Below are positions 8,429-16,733 of a stretch of DNA of 64,000 nucleotides, one piece after another. Position numbers and translations under genes: made by a program. Source of the DNA: Sporosarcina sp. HYO08 (GTDB taxonomy: Bacteria; Bacillota; Bacilli; Bacillales_A; Planococcaceae); NCBI RefSeq assembly GCF_001563475.1, contig NZ_LPUT01000023.1, positions 372,001 through 436,000 of the forward strand. Direction: 5' to 3'. Below the pieces are notes generated by a model that was not told where the DNA came from, searched no databases, and saw nothing but the letters and a program-made list of their open reading frames with translations. Each line of letters starts with the position of its first letter. Position 1 is the first letter of the stretch.

Positions 8429-9596
8429 GTAGAAACCATTCCTTTATCGCGCTGCGTTCATTTATACAGTTCTGATGCAGCACAGCATATTCCACTTTTG
8501 TCAACCAGTCACTCGTCCATTTTCCGCCTTTTGTCTCCGCCCATTGTATTAAGTCACGGCCGGAAACTGCCAGTTGCTCTTTTGATTGGATCGGCAATTG
8601 CTTTTTTCGTTTTACCAGTTCCCCGGGCCCTACAGTCGTTTCCTTTGGGTTCAGTGCGGCAAATAATTTCTCAGTCGCAAATAGCACTTCGAGGCTCGAT
8701 TGATAATAATCATCTATTGAATACGTTCGCATTTTTCGTGTTTGATAAGCCGTATGAACGTCTTTTAAAAATTGCCGTTCAGTCCTTGAAAGTTTAAATG
8801 CCCTCGCTACTTCAAGCGGCTTAAATGGTCCAGCAAGCATCAAGCCGGCCCACCCTTCCATTGCACTTACAAATGGAATCGCCTGTTTAAGCCGTACCGC
8901 TTCATCTGGAAACAGCGGCAAATAGTTCCCCAACCGCGTATCTTCAAAGTATTGCAAAGCTGCTAACGGCGTAATACCCATAAAAAGCTTATCCATTTCT
9001 GCTTTCACCCGCTCGATCGAAACGTTTCGAAGCAAGTGTCCGTTTGCAGCAATCGCATTGAATGTTTCAGCTTCTATCTCAAAACCTAAAGTAGAGACGA
9101 AGCGAATTCCGCGAAGCATCCGTAGGGCATCTTCTTGGAAACGCTCGGAAGCCATGCCGACTGCCCGTATCGTTTGCGCCTGAATATCTTGTTTTCCGCC
9201 AAAAGGATCAATGAACGTACCGTCTTTCGTCATTGCCAAGGCATTCATCGTAAAATCACGGCGGCGCAAGTCTTCCTTCAGCGTTTTTACAAATTGTACA
9301 GTGTCTGGTCGACGATTGTCTGAATAGGTCCCTTCCGTCCGGTAAGTCGTCACTTCGATCGACTCACCGTCTAACAGGACAAGAACCGTTCCATGGTCAA
9401 TGCCCACATCGACTGTCGAGGAAAAAACTTTCTTTACTTCTTGCGGTTCGGCAGACGTTGCAATGTCGATATCCGTCGCTTCTTTTCCAAGCACATAATC
9501 CCGCACCGCACCGCCAACGTACACCGCTTCAAAACCCGCTTGCTCAAGGGACTGAATCACTTTCTGACTCGCATGGCTTCCAAAAAACACTGTCAT
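8406..9596 (-). CDS. cca: CCA-adding tRNA nucleotidyltransferase (class II)
   Basis: A 396-residue enzyme that builds or repairs the CCA end of tRNA from CTP and ATP. Motif A is visible as VGGAVRDYVLGKEATDIDIAT (residues about 27-47, metal-binding DID), followed by the ribose-recognition DLRRRDFTMNALAM and the RFxEDALRMLRGIRFVSTLGFEI segment. Its ATG overlaps the last bases of bshA in an ATGA junction, and its end overlaps birA by 23 bases, so the three genes are translationally coupled. Confidence 0.96.
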   Translation of the reverse strand: MTVFFGSHASQKVIQSLEQAGFEAVYVGGAVRDYVLGKEATDIDIATSAEPQEVKKVFSSTVDVGIDHGTVLVLLDGESIEVTTYRTEGTYSDNRRPDTVQFVKTLKEDLRRRDFTMNALAMTKDGTFIDPFGGKQDIQAQTIRAVGMASERFQEDALRMLRGIRFVSTLGFEIEAETFNAIAANGHLLRNVSIERVKAEMDKLFMGITPLAALQYFEDTRLGNYLPLFPDEAVRLKQAIPFVSAMEGWAGLMLAGPFKPLEVARAFKLSRTERQFLKDVHTAYQTRKMRTYSIDDYYQSSLEVLFATEKLFAALNPKETTVGPGELVKRKKQLPIQSKEQLAVSGRDLIQWAETKGGKWTSDWLTKVEYAVLHQNCINERSAIKEWFLHEFKCQK

Positions 9597-10726
9597 TTCT
9601 TTCCCGCCACTTCATAGTAAAGTTGTTCGTATTGCTCGACAATGACCGAAGAATGAAACTTCTCATTTAACGTTCCTAAAGCATTCTTTCGAAAACGTTC
9701 GTAGAGCTCTTCATTTGAAAGCAAGAAAACCGCCCGTTCAGCCGCTAGACTTGTGTCACCTAATGGAACGAGATAACCGTTCACACCGTCCTCAATTACT
9801 TCTGGAATGCCGCCGATATTTGTCGCGATCGCGGGAACACCGCAGGCAAGTCCTTCCAGCAGCACTAAACCGAATGCTTCTTTTTCGGATAGAAGAAACA
9901 TAAGATCGCTCATTGACAGCAATTCTGGCAAATCATCCCTCTTCCCAGTAAAGATTACATCCTTCTCCAGTTGAAGATTTTGAACGAGTTCAAGCATTTC
10001 CTCTTTTTTTGGCCCTTCCCCAACGAGTAACAGTTTCGCCTTCATAACAGCCACGATTTTTGAAAAGCTTTCAATAATATCTTGAATCCTTTTTACACTT
10101 CTAAAATTCGAGATATGTATAAGCACTTTTTCATCCGCTTGAATCCCTAGTTCCCCTTTTAAATTTCCGGGATCAACAGGGCGATACTTTTCTTCGTCAA
10201 TAAAATTATAGATTGTCAGTATTTCTCTATCAGGCTTTATCGTCGTCAATGTTTCCTCCCGCAAAGACGCTGAAACAGCTGTTGTGCGGGTGGATTTTTG
10301 AATGCCATATCGGACTGTATTGCGCAGTGCAGGGTCCTGCCCAAGAATTGTCACGTCCGTTCCATGGAGCGTTGTAATCATCCCAATGTCTGAATTGGCC
10401 ATATCTTTTCCAAGCGCTGCACAGATCGCATGCGGAACGGCGTAATGGACATGTAAAAGATCCAGCTGCTCTTGTTCTATGACCCCGGCAATGCGATTCG
10501 CAAGCGCGATGTCATAGGGCGGATACTTAAAGACGGCATATGCATCAATTTTTACTTCGTGGAAATGGATGTTTGAATGGGATTCCTCCAACCGAAAAGG
10601 CTTATCTGACGCTATAAAATGTATTTCATGCCCTTTTTTCGCCATCTTCTTCCCTAGCTCAGTCGCAACAACTCCCGAGCCGCCCAGTGAGGGATAGCAA
10701 ATGACACCGACTTTCAATTTTTCCAA
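9593..10726 (-). CDS. bshA: N-acetyl-alpha-D-glucosaminyl L-malate synthase (bacillithiol step 1)
   Basis: A 377-residue GT4 glycosyltransferase that joins UDP-GlcNAc to L-malate, the first step of bacillithiol synthesis. Features are the N-terminal CYPSLGGSGVVATELGKKMA glycine-rich loop, HVHYAVPHAICA, LHGTDVTILGQDP, and the C-terminal EXFGL nucleotide-sugar motif in SEKEAFGLVLLEGLACGVP. The deacetylase gene bshB1 that precedes bshA in B. subtilis is absent; dapB ends only 32 bp upstream. The bacillithiol-linked reductase YpdA is encoded at 49728-50702. Confidence 0.93.
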   Translation of the reverse strand: MEKLKVGVICYPSLGGSGVVATELGKKMAKKGHEIHFIASDKPFRLEESHSNIHFHEVKIDAYAVFKYPPYDIALANRIAGVIEQEQLDLLHVHYAVPHAICAALGKDMANSDIGMITTLHGTDVTILGQDPALRNTVRYGIQKSTRTTAVSASLREETLTTIKPDREILTIYNFIDEEKYRPVDPGNLKGELGIQADEKVLIHISNFRSVKRIQDIIESFSKIVAVMKAKLLLVGEGPKKEEMLELVQNLQLEKDVIFTGKRDDLPELLSMSDLMFLLSEKEAFGLVLLEGLACGVPAIATNIGGIPEVIEDGVNGYLVPLGDTSLAAERAVFLLSNEELYERFRKNALGTLNEKFHSSVIVEQYEQLYYEVAGKK

Positions 10727-10758
10727 TCACAACATCCCTTTCAACCGAGGCTTTGTTT

Positions 10759-11559
10759 TTAGTCGATAATTTTTTCTAAACCGTATACAAAATCATTGCG
10801 ATTCATCACTTCCCGAATGGCTAAAGTAATGCCCGGAATAAAACTTTTACGATCCATCGTGTCATGTCGAATGCTTAATAACTCGCCTTCTCCGCCTAAC
10901 AGCACTTCCTGATGTGCGAGAAGACCCGGCAATCGGATGCTATGGATTTTCATCCCCTCTATATCTGCACCGCGCGCGCCTGGAATGATTTCCTGCTCTT
11001 CCGGATGGCCTTGTACATGCGCTGCCCGAACGGCTTGAATCATTTCTGCCGTTTTGACAGCTGTTCCGGATGGTGCATCTAATTTACGATCATGATGCAT
11101 TTCAAGAATTTCCACATCCCCTAAATAACGAGCCGCCATAGCGGAAAACTTCATCATTAATACGGCACCAATTGAAAAGTTCGGTGCAATGATGGTTCCT
11201 ACTTGTCTTGCATGTGCAAGCTCTTCTAACGTTGCGAGACTTTCATTCGAAATACCTGATGTGCCGATGACCGGACGAACGCCATGTTCGATCGCTTGCT
11301 TGGCATTATTGAACACAGCATCCGGATCTGTCACGTCCAACAGAACATCGGGCTCCGTTTCAGCAACCATTGTCGCAAAGCATGTATAAAAAGGAATGCC
11401 GCCTGGCTCTTCGTTAATAACAGTATCGTGTAAAAAGAGACCGCCATGTTTATAGTCGAATGCCGCGACGACTTCCATATCATGCATTTCTGTAATGCCT
11501 TGTAAAGCTGCGTTGCCTAAACGACCGCGCGCACCAGCAATTGCTACTTTGATTGTCAT
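10759..11559 (-). CDS. dapB: 4-hydroxy-tetrahydrodipicolinate reductase
   Basis: A 266-residue NAD(P)H-dependent reductase of the diaminopimelate/lysine pathway, also feeding dipicolinate for spores. The dinucleotide loop AGARGRLGNAA is at the N-terminus and the catalytic signature EMHHDRKLDAPSGTA is near residue 150. ATG at 11559 is chosen because GGGGGA lies 7 bases before it; an in-frame ATG at 11586 lacks such a site and would overlap the mazG-like gene. It lies 11 bp downstream of that gene, apparently in one transcript that continues to birA. Confidence 0.95.
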   Translation of the reverse strand: MTIKVAIAGARGRLGNAALQGITEMHDMEVVAAFDYKHGGLFLHDTVINEEPGGIPFYTCFATMVAETEPDVLLDVTDPDAVFNNAKQAIEHGVRPVIGTSGISNESLATLEELAHARQVGTIIAPNFSIGAVLMMKFSAMAARYLGDVEILEMHHDRKLDAPSGTAVKTAEMIQAVRAAHVQGHPEEQEIIPGARGADIEGMKIHSIRLPGLLAHQEVLLGGEGELLSIRHDTMDRKSFIPGITLAIREVMNRNDFVYGLEKIID

Positions 11560-11570
11560 GTCATTTCCCC

Positions 11571-11897
11571 CTATTTTTTCGTCCATCGATCTGCGTCTCG
11601 TTCTTTAAATTTTGACAAGACAGTGGAGAGCGCATTTTCCAAGCTAATTCCTTGCGAATTCGCAAAGCAAATAAGTACAAACAATAAATCTCCTGTTTCT
11701 TCTTCAAGTGTACTTATTTCTTCTGTCGATTTTTTCTTTTTCATGCCATAAACATGCTGCACTTCTCTTGCTAATTCACCAAGCTCTTCTGTTAGCCGAG
11801 CCATCAATTCCATCGGAGGAAAATAGCCCTCCTTAAAACTGCTTATGTATGCATGCACTTCTTGTTGCAGACTCTCCAATGATTTTGATTCCGTCAA
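11571..11897 (-). CDS. MazG-family nucleotide pyrophosphohydrolase (YpjD-like)
   Basis: A 108-residue all-alpha NTP pyrophosphatase. The metal-binding glutamates appear as RLTEELGELAREV (about 36-48) and EEETGDLLFVLICFAN (about 67-82), the EExxE...ExxD pattern of the MazG/dUTPase superfamily. Such proteins hydrolyse non-canonical NTPs to NMPs; the substrate here is unknown. The start is TTG at 11897, 9 bases after AGGAA. It heads the dapB-bshA-cca-birA transcript and corresponds in size and place to B. subtilis YpjD. Confidence 0.88.
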   Translation of the reverse strand: MTESKSLESLQQEVHAYISSFKEGYFPPMELMARLTEELGELAREVQHVYGMKKKKSTEEISTLEEETGDLLFVLICFANSQGISLENALSTVLSKFKERDADRWTKK

Positions 11898-11938
11898 TTG
11901 AATGACTTCCTTTCTTATCGTATTGATTTACCTAACTA

Positions 11939-11967
11939 TTGTCAAAATAAATATTATAGCCCATAAT
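11939..11967 (+). promoter_or_regulatory. Promoter of the YitT-family gene
   Basis: TTGTCA (11939-11944) and CATAAT (11962-11967) with a 17-bp spacer on the plus strand. The -10 hexamer occupies almost the same bases as the -10 of the opposing mazG-like promoter. Confidence 0.65.
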
Positions 11968-11991
11968 AGCCATGTTAGTTTGTTATGACAA
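11963..11991 (-). promoter_or_regulatory. Promoter of the mazG-like/dapB operon
   Basis: On the minus strand TTGTCA (11986-11991) and TATTAT (11963-11968) are spaced by 17 bp. The two opposing promoters share their -10 sequence, so they probably cannot be occupied together. Confidence 0.65.
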
Positions 11992-12002
11992 GGAGGTATC
12001 GT

Positions 12003-12875
12003 ATGCTGGACGGTATTAAAATCCGTAATATCTTTTGGATTATTATAGGCGCCGCATTATTTAGTTTTGGTCTTGTTAATTTTACTATTCAACACGAACT
12101 CGCTGACGGTGGGTTCACAGGCATTACGCTCATTTTACTATTTGCTTTTAATTGGGATCCAGCCATTATGAACCTCGTTTTGAATATTCCGATGTTTATC
12201 ATTGGTTGGAAGCTATTAGGGAAACGTGTTTTCATCTATACAATTGTTGGAACCGTGGCTGTATCCGTGTTCATTAAAATATTTATGAAATATGAAGTGA
12301 ACATTCATCTGGAGGACGATTTATTCCTCGTCGCCCTATTCGCGGGTGTATTTATAGGCGTTGGCCTTGGCATTATTTTTAGATCCGGCGGCACAACAGG
12401 CGGTGTAGATATTATCGCACGACTTGCCCAAAAGTACATCGGTTGGAGCATGGGGAAAACAATGTTTTTATTTGACGCAATTGTCATCCTTCTATCTTGG
12501 CTCGTTTATCTCGATTACCGGACGATGATGTACACGCTTGTCGCATTATTCGTCGGTGCACGTGTTATTGACTTTGTACAAGAAGGTGCGTACTCGGCGA
12601 GAGGCGCATTGATCATTTCCGATGCCCAAGACGAGATTGCCGCTAAAATCGGAACAGAAATGGAACGCGGTGTTACAGTATTCCGAGGCTATGGCCATTA
12701 TACAAGAGAAAATCGAGAAATTTTGTACTGCGTTGTCGGTAAAAATGAAATCATTCGTCTGAAAAATATTATAACATCGATTGATCCGCATGCCTTTGTT
12801 TCACTCACCGATGTCCATGATGTAATGGGAGAAGGATTTACATTAGATGAAGACAAACGCCCGATTGAACCTTGA
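12003..12875 (+). CDS. YitT-family membrane protein (YpjC-like; DUF161 plus DUF2179)
   Basis: A 290-residue protein with about five to six membrane segments in its first two thirds (for example IFWIIIGAALFSFGLVNF, ALFAGVFIGVGLGIIF) and the conserved FRSGGTTGGVDIIARL loop near residue 125. A soluble DUF2179 domain follows, with ALIISD and GVTVFRGYGHYTRENREILYCVV. The function of this widespread family is not established. ATG at 12003 is preferred, with AGGAGG 6 bases before it; an upstream in-frame ATG at 11985 has no site. Position matches B. subtilis ypjC next to ypjD. Confidence 0.9.
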   Translation: MLDGIKIRNIFWIIIGAALFSFGLVNFTIQHELADGGFTGITLILLFAFNWDPAIMNLVLNIPMFIIGWKLLGKRVFIYTIVGTVAVSVFIKIFMKYEVNIHLEDDLFLVALFAGVFIGVGLGIIFRSGGTTGGVDIIARLAQKYIGWSMGKTMFLFDAIVILLSWLVYLDYRTMMYTLVALFVGARVIDFVQEGAYSARGALIISDAQDEIAAKIGTEMERGVTVFRGYGHYTRENREILYCVVGKNEIIRLKNIITSIDPHAFVSLTDVHDVMGEGFTLDEDKRPIEP

Positions 12876-12892
12876 CTTGATTTCACAGAAAC

Positions 12893-12930
12893 AAAAAATC
12901 CGTCCTCTTTTAATAGAGTGACGGATTTCT
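12893..12930. terminator. Bidirectional terminator between YitT and zinc peptidase genes
   Basis: Stem AAATCCGTC (12896-12904) with GACGGATTT (12920-12928) plus an inner CTCT/AGAG stem. A and T runs lie on both sides. It serves the convergent genes ending at 12875 and 12934. Confidence 0.8.
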
Positions 12931-12933
12931 TTA

Positions 12934-13602
12934 CTATTCTCTATTCGTAAAGATAAAAATCAGACGAACAAGTTCTAGCACCGCTACTGTAGCTGCTGCA
13001 ACGTAAGTCATTGCTGCTGCGCTCAATACTTTTTTCGCATGCGGTTCTTCTTCATTGCGAATGATGCCGTGCGCGACAATTTGGTTCATTGCACGTGTTG
13101 AAGCGTTAAATTCAACTGGCAGCGTTACAATTTGGAATAGCACACCCACCGCCATTAATAAAATCCCAATGCCTAGCAAAGAGTTTAAGCTTGAGAAAAA
13201 AAGCCCGGCCATGATGAAGATCCATGATGCGTTCGACGTAATATTTGCCGCAGGCGCAAGTCGGTGACGGAAACGCAAAAAAGAATACGCTTCTTTGTCT
13301 TGAATGGCATGGCCCACTTCATGCGCCGCAACTGCAGTACCCGCAACAGACGCCTCGTGGTAATTATGTGGAGATAATGCGACGACTTTCGTGAGCGGGT
13401 TGTAATGGTCGCTCAAAAACCCCTGGCTCTCTATGACTTTAACATCGTGCAGACCGTTCTGATCAAGAATCAAACGTGCAACTTCTGCACCAGTCATACC
13501 AGAAGTCGAACGGACTTTTGAGTATTTGTTGTAAGTTCTTTTTACTTTAAACTGAGCATATAGCGGCAATACGATAATTGCAGCTAAATAAATCCAAAAC
13601 AT
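12934..13602 (-). CDS. Membrane zinc metallopeptidase (YugP/DUF2268-like, Pfam Zn_peptidase_2)
   Basis: A 222-residue integral membrane protein of the YugP-type neutral zinc metallopeptidase family. It has a hydrophobic N-terminus, the zinc signature AAHEVGHAIQD near residues 93-103, and two or three C-terminal membrane segments. The substrate is unknown. ATG at 13602 follows GGGGAGG by about 8 bases. It takes the place that ypjB holds in B. subtilis between ypjA and ypjC. The terminator at 12896-12928 follows directly. Confidence 0.87.
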   Translation of the reverse strand: MFWIYLAAIIVLPLYAQFKVKRTYNKYSKVRSTSGMTGAEVARLILDQNGLHDVKVIESQGFLSDHYNPLTKVVALSPHNYHEASVAGTAVAAHEVGHAIQDKEAYSFLRFRHRLAPAANITSNASWIFIMAGLFFSSLNSLLGIGILLMAVGVLFQIVTLPVEFNASTRAMNQIVAHGIIRNEEEPHAKKVLSAAAMTYVAAATVAVLELVRLIFIFTNRE

Positions 13603-13747
13603 TCACTTATCCTCCCCTTTTTTCTATATGAGTATTTTATAATGAACTAGCGTTCCCCGCAACCTTTACGACTGTAACCATTCAATGTGGATATCGTTAC
13701 TGCTAACTAGGACGGATGCTTGACCAAAAAGTTGCAGCAAATTACAT

Positions 13748-14350
13748 TTATGCAAAGGCAGATCGCTTTATTCTTTTTTTATAAAGAACATAAGCAAGCA
13801 CAATACAGCCAATCGAAAGCCAGAACGTGAAATAGCCAATTTGCGCCATATATTTCATCAAGTTATGATAAATCGGCATTTGACCGAAAACATAATCGAT
13901 GACATCATTATGCAGCGTCCAAATACCAGCGATCACAATATGTATTTTTCCAAATTTGTATAGCGGACTATATAGAACTGCCTGAACCGCCATCGCAAAA
14001 TGGGAGCCAACAAGCATCCAGCCGACCCAGCCGATATCCCCCGTTTCAATCAGTGTCAATAAGTTCATAACGACTGCCCAAAGCCCATATTTCACAAGTG
14101 TAATAAGCGCCAGTGCTTCTACTAACTTGAAGTTTCTACCAATGATCCAGCCGAGCACAGCAATTGTAAAAAATAGACTGGCTGTTGGGCTATCCGGAAC
14201 AAAAATCCAAAACTTTGGTTCTGTTCGAACGAGCTGCCATTTGTACCAGTAATAGCCATAAACAGTACCAAGCAAGTTAACATATAATAATATCCATAGA
14301 AACATTTTATGTGATAAGTAAAACCAAACTTTTTGTAATAAGGCTCCCAA
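13748..14350 (-). CDS. ypjA: YpjA-like integral membrane protein (DUF1405)
   Basis: A 200-residue protein with about five predicted membrane helices, beginning with FLWILLYVNLLGTVYGYYWY. The motif WxFVPDSPTASLFF near residue 50 is typical of DUF1405. It follows qcrABC as in B. subtilis, though a strong terminator (14411-14440) separates it from qcrC. The start is apparently TTG at 14350 after GGAGAG. Function is unknown; a link to respiration is suggested only by conserved neighbourhood. The 145 bp downstream (13603-13747) shows no clear feature. Confidence 0.87.
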   Translation of the reverse strand: MGALLQKVWFYLSHKMFLWILLYVNLLGTVYGYYWYKWQLVRTEPKFWIFVPDSPTASLFFTIAVLGWIIGRNFKLVEALALITLVKYGLWAVVMNLLTLIETGDIGWVGWMLVGSHFAMAVQAVLYSPLYKFGKIHIVIAGIWTLHNDVIDYVFGQMPIYHNLMKYMAQIGYFTFWLSIGCIVLAYVLYKKRIKRSAFA

Positions 14351-14410
14351 TCGGCATCTCTCCAGACAGACGTTCAGTTTTGTATATTGTTCAGTATGTG
14401 AAAAACACGC

Positions 14411-14440
14411 AAAAAAGAGTCAGGTTTCTGACTCTTTTTT
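14411..14440 (-). terminator. Terminator of qcrABC
   Basis: Perfect 13-bp stem, AAAAAAGAGTCAG with its complement around a 4-base loop, ending in T runs on both strands. It lies just beyond the qcrC stop. Confidence 0.88.
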
Positions 14441-14447
14441 AATGGAA

Positions 14448-15209
14448 TTATTTCAATTCTGCTAGGAATTCGGCAAGAACTTTCAAATCTTCATCAGAAC
14501 CTGTCCAAGTACCTGCCGGCATGTCGCCAACCCCATCATGGACAATCGTTTCAATTTCCTCAGCTGCTAAGCCTGTGTTAGCAAGTGGTTTACCCAAACC
14601 GCCTTGGAATGCATCCCCGTGACATCCAATACAGGATGATTCAGCATAAATCTGATAACCTTCTGAATTCGGGTCGAACTGAACTTCTTCAACAATTGCA
14701 CCCAATGCTTTTTGTTTTTCCCAGTCATGATTGACAACAGACTCCCATGTTAAATAGAATAGCGCTGCAAATGCTAGAAGCATAAAAGCAGTCGGAAGCG
14801 GACGCTTGATCGGTTTGCGCTCTTTCGATGTGTCCATAAATGGAACAAGCATCAACGCACCAATTGCTAGTCCTGGCATAATAATTGCCCCAACGATATT
14901 CCATGGACCTGAAGCAAATTCATATTTTAGTAACTGGTACATAGAAAGGAAGTACCAGTCCGGAACCGGTGTATACATTGTGTCTGTAGGATCCGCCTGA
15001 CGTTCAAGCGGTGACGGGTGTGCAACTGTTAAAATTAAGTAACCGATTAGGAATACAGCACCGACCATCCATTCCTTCAATAAGAAGTTTGGCCAAAACG
15101 CTTCCGTTTTACCCGGGTATTCAGAGTAGTCTTTCGGGACGTTCGGCATTTTATTTTCAGCCTTAATCCGCGAGTCGCCGACAAATTTCATCCCTTTTCC
15201 GCGTTGCAT
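14448..15209 (-). CDS. qcrC: Menaquinol:cytochrome c reductase cytochrome b/c subunit
   Basis: A 253-residue fusion of a subunit IV-like membrane part with a C-terminal cytochrome c domain. The N-terminal half has about three membrane segments and the quinol-site region with DPTDTMYTPVPDWYF. The haem c attachment site CIGCH is near residue 198, with a likely axial methionine in GDMPAGTWTG. It completes the Bacillus-type bc complex with QcrA and QcrB, passing electrons from menaquinol to cytochrome c. ATG at 15209 follows GGAGGG. A 79-bp gap separates it from qcrB. Confidence 0.96.
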   Translation of the reverse strand: MQRGKGMKFVGDSRIKAENKMPNVPKDYSEYPGKTEAFWPNFLLKEWMVGAVFLIGYLILTVAHPSPLERQADPTDTMYTPVPDWYFLSMYQLLKYEFASGPWNIVGAIIMPGLAIGALMLVPFMDTSKERKPIKRPLPTAFMLLAFAALFYLTWESVVNHDWEKQKALGAIVEEVQFDPNSEGYQIYAESSCIGCHGDAFQGGLGKPLANTGLAAEEIETIVHDGVGDMPAGTWTGSDEDLKVLAEFLAELK

Positions 15210-15288
15210 ATTGTTCCCTCCTTATAAATGTCTTGAGTTCCTCAAACCTTCATTGGAAAAATAGTTGTCTACTTTCCGCAATCCAGTA

Positions 15289-15963
15289 TTATAGAGGTCC
15301 AGCAATACCTTGTCTTCTGATCATGATAAAGTGAGCCGCAAGCAACCCAAGCAAAGCAGCTGGCAGGAAGAATACATGAATCGCGAAGAAGCGTGTCAAT
15401 GTTTGAGCACCAAGAATTGTTGAATCTCCAGCAAGTAGGATCTTGATAGATTCACCAATAAATGGAACTGAAGCTGCAATTTCGATTCCTACTTTTGTTG
15501 CGAATAGCGCTTTCATATCCCAAGGCAATAGGTAGCCCGTGAATCCAAGCCCAAGCATCACAATGAAAATAAGAACCCCAACTACCCAGTTAAGTTCACG
15601 AGGTTTCTTATAAGCACCCGTGAAGAAAACACGTAAAGTATGTAGGAACATCATAACGATGACCAGTGATGCCCCCCAATGGTGCATCCCACGCACAATT
15701 TCACCAAATGCTACTTCGTTTTGAAGATAGTAAACGGATTTCCATGCATTTTCAATATCCGGCGTATAGTACATCGTCAAGAACATCCCGGATAAAATTT
15801 GGATGACTGTGACAAAAAACGTCAATCCTCCGAAACAATAAATGAATGCAGAAAAATGATGCGCAGGGTTTACGTGTTCAGGCACTTCGTGGTCAGCAAT
15901 GTCACGCCAAATTGGTGTGACGTCCAACCGTTCATCAACCCAATCATAAATTTTGTTAAGCAT
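15289..15963 (-). CDS. qcrB: Menaquinol:cytochrome c reductase cytochrome b subunit
   Basis: A 224-residue cytochrome b6-type subunit with four membrane helices. Two pairs of haem-ligand histidines can be placed in GMHHWGASLVIVMMFLHTLRVF and the later FAIHVFFLPAALLGLLAAHF. GYLLPWDMKA is the conserved quinol-site segment. The start follows GGGGG by about 10 bases and lies 22 bp after qcrA. The subunit is the electron bifurcation core of the complex in the cytoplasmic membrane. Confidence 0.97.
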   Translation of the reverse strand: MLNKIYDWVDERLDVTPIWRDIADHEVPEHVNPAHHFSAFIYCFGGLTFFVTVIQILSGMFLTMYYTPDIENAWKSVYYLQNEVAFGEIVRGMHHWGASLVIVMMFLHTLRVFFTGAYKKPRELNWVVGVLIFIVMLGLGFTGYLLPWDMKALFATKVGIEIAASVPFIGESIKILLAGDSTILGAQTLTRFFAIHVFFLPAALLGLLAAHFIMIRRQGIAGPL

Positions 15964-15985
15964 GTTTGTCGTACCCCCTTACATT

Positions 15986-16489
15986 TTAAACTAATGTGTT
16001 CGGTATCGTTTTTCCAAGGTAGACATAGCCGCCTTCTACCTTCACTTCAAATTGATCAAGTGGACCCAATGGCGGTGATCCTGGGATATTTTTACCGTTT
16101 TTCTCGTAGCGACCATTATGGCATGGGCAGAAGAATTCATTTTTATGCGCAGGATCCCCTTCCCAGCTCACTGTACAACCAAGGTGTTTACAAACCGGTG
16201 AAAACGCAATAATTTCGTCGCCTTCTTTAAAGACCCAGGCAGTATTCGAAACATCCGACTTATACCATCCATCTTTTCGATCTTTAACTGTAAAGTCGAC
16301 ACGAATTGGCGTTGCTGTTAAGTCATCCACTTTTTGAGGTGTTGGAATGAATTCTCCCTCACCACCCGCTTGCAATACGGGATCTATTGCAAAGCGAACC
16401 ATTGGCATTAGCATCGCAGAAGCCATAAATCCACCGGTTCCCATCAGTGCATAACTTAAAAATTGGCGCCTTGTCACTTTCTTGCTCAT
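15986..16489 (-). CDS. qcrA: Menaquinol:cytochrome c reductase Rieske iron-sulfur subunit
   Basis: A 167-residue Rieske protein. The N-terminus SKKVTRRQFLSYALMGTGGF is a twin-arginine signal anchor. The [2Fe-2S] ligands are in CKHLGC (near residue 106) and CPCHNGRY (near 127), and GPPLGPL-type prolines follow. ATG at 16489 is 7 bases after GGGGGAGG; TTG at 16492 is possible. It is the first gene of qcrABC. A promoter (16567-16595) and three direct repeats resembling ResD sites (16616-16671) lie upstream. Confidence 0.96.
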   Translation of the reverse strand: MSKKVTRRQFLSYALMGTGGFMASAMLMPMVRFAIDPVLQAGGEGEFIPTPQKVDDLTATPIRVDFTVKDRKDGWYKSDVSNTAWVFKEGDEIIAFSPVCKHLGCTVSWEGDPAHKNEFFCPCHNGRYEKNGKNIPGSPPLGPLDQFEVKVEGGYVYLGKTIPNTLV

Positions 16490-16566
16490 CAATTTCCCTC
16501 CCCCTACTTAAGTTCAGTCCAACGGAACGGACATAATATTGCAAATTGTAATACTAGGACATCTCT

Positions 16567-16595
16567 ATGATAGCCCAATACGAACCTTAATTCAA
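16567..16595 (-). promoter_or_regulatory. Promoter of qcrABC
   Basis: TTGAAT (16590-16595) and TATCAT (16567-16572) on the minus strand with 17-bp spacing, about 75 bases before the qcrA start. The -35 box is imperfect, as expected for an activated promoter. The three direct repeats begin about 20 bp upstream of it. Confidence 0.6.
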
Positions 16596-16615
16596 TTACG
16601 CTTTTAAAAATACAG

Positions 16616-16671
16616 TTGAAGTTTGTGAACATTTGTTGAAGTTTGTGAACAAACTTTGAAGTTTGTAGTTC
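16616..16671. promoter_or_regulatory. Three 20-bp-spaced direct repeats upstream of qcrABC (candidate ResD sites)
   Basis: TTGAAGTTTGTGAACA occurs at 16616-16631 and 16636-16651, with a diverged third copy at 16656-16671 (TTGAAGTTTGTAGTTC). The spacing is exactly 20 bp, about two helical turns. TTTGTGAAC is close to the TTTGTGAAT consensus reported for ResD binding in B. subtilis, and ResD activates qcrABC there. The sites lie about 55-110 bp upstream of the predicted transcription start. ResDE is encoded at 58411-60916. Confidence 0.6.
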
Positions 16672-16733
16672 CCACTTCTTTTTCGCAGTGAAAAAATGCA
16701 ATTTTCCACCCGTCAATGAACGATAATCTCCCG

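Noticed and set aside
13603-13747. Gap between ypjA and the zinc peptidase gene
   Set aside because: No terminator, small gene or repeat could be supported in these 145 bp.
16616-16671. Possible short CRISPR-like repeat array
   Set aside because: Only three 16-bp units with 4-bp gaps and no spacers; the position at a promoter fits operator sites.
16504-16716. 70-codon minus-strand ORF upstream of qcrA
   Set aside because: It covers the qcr promoter and the three direct repeats, lacks a ribosome site and has no protein-like composition.
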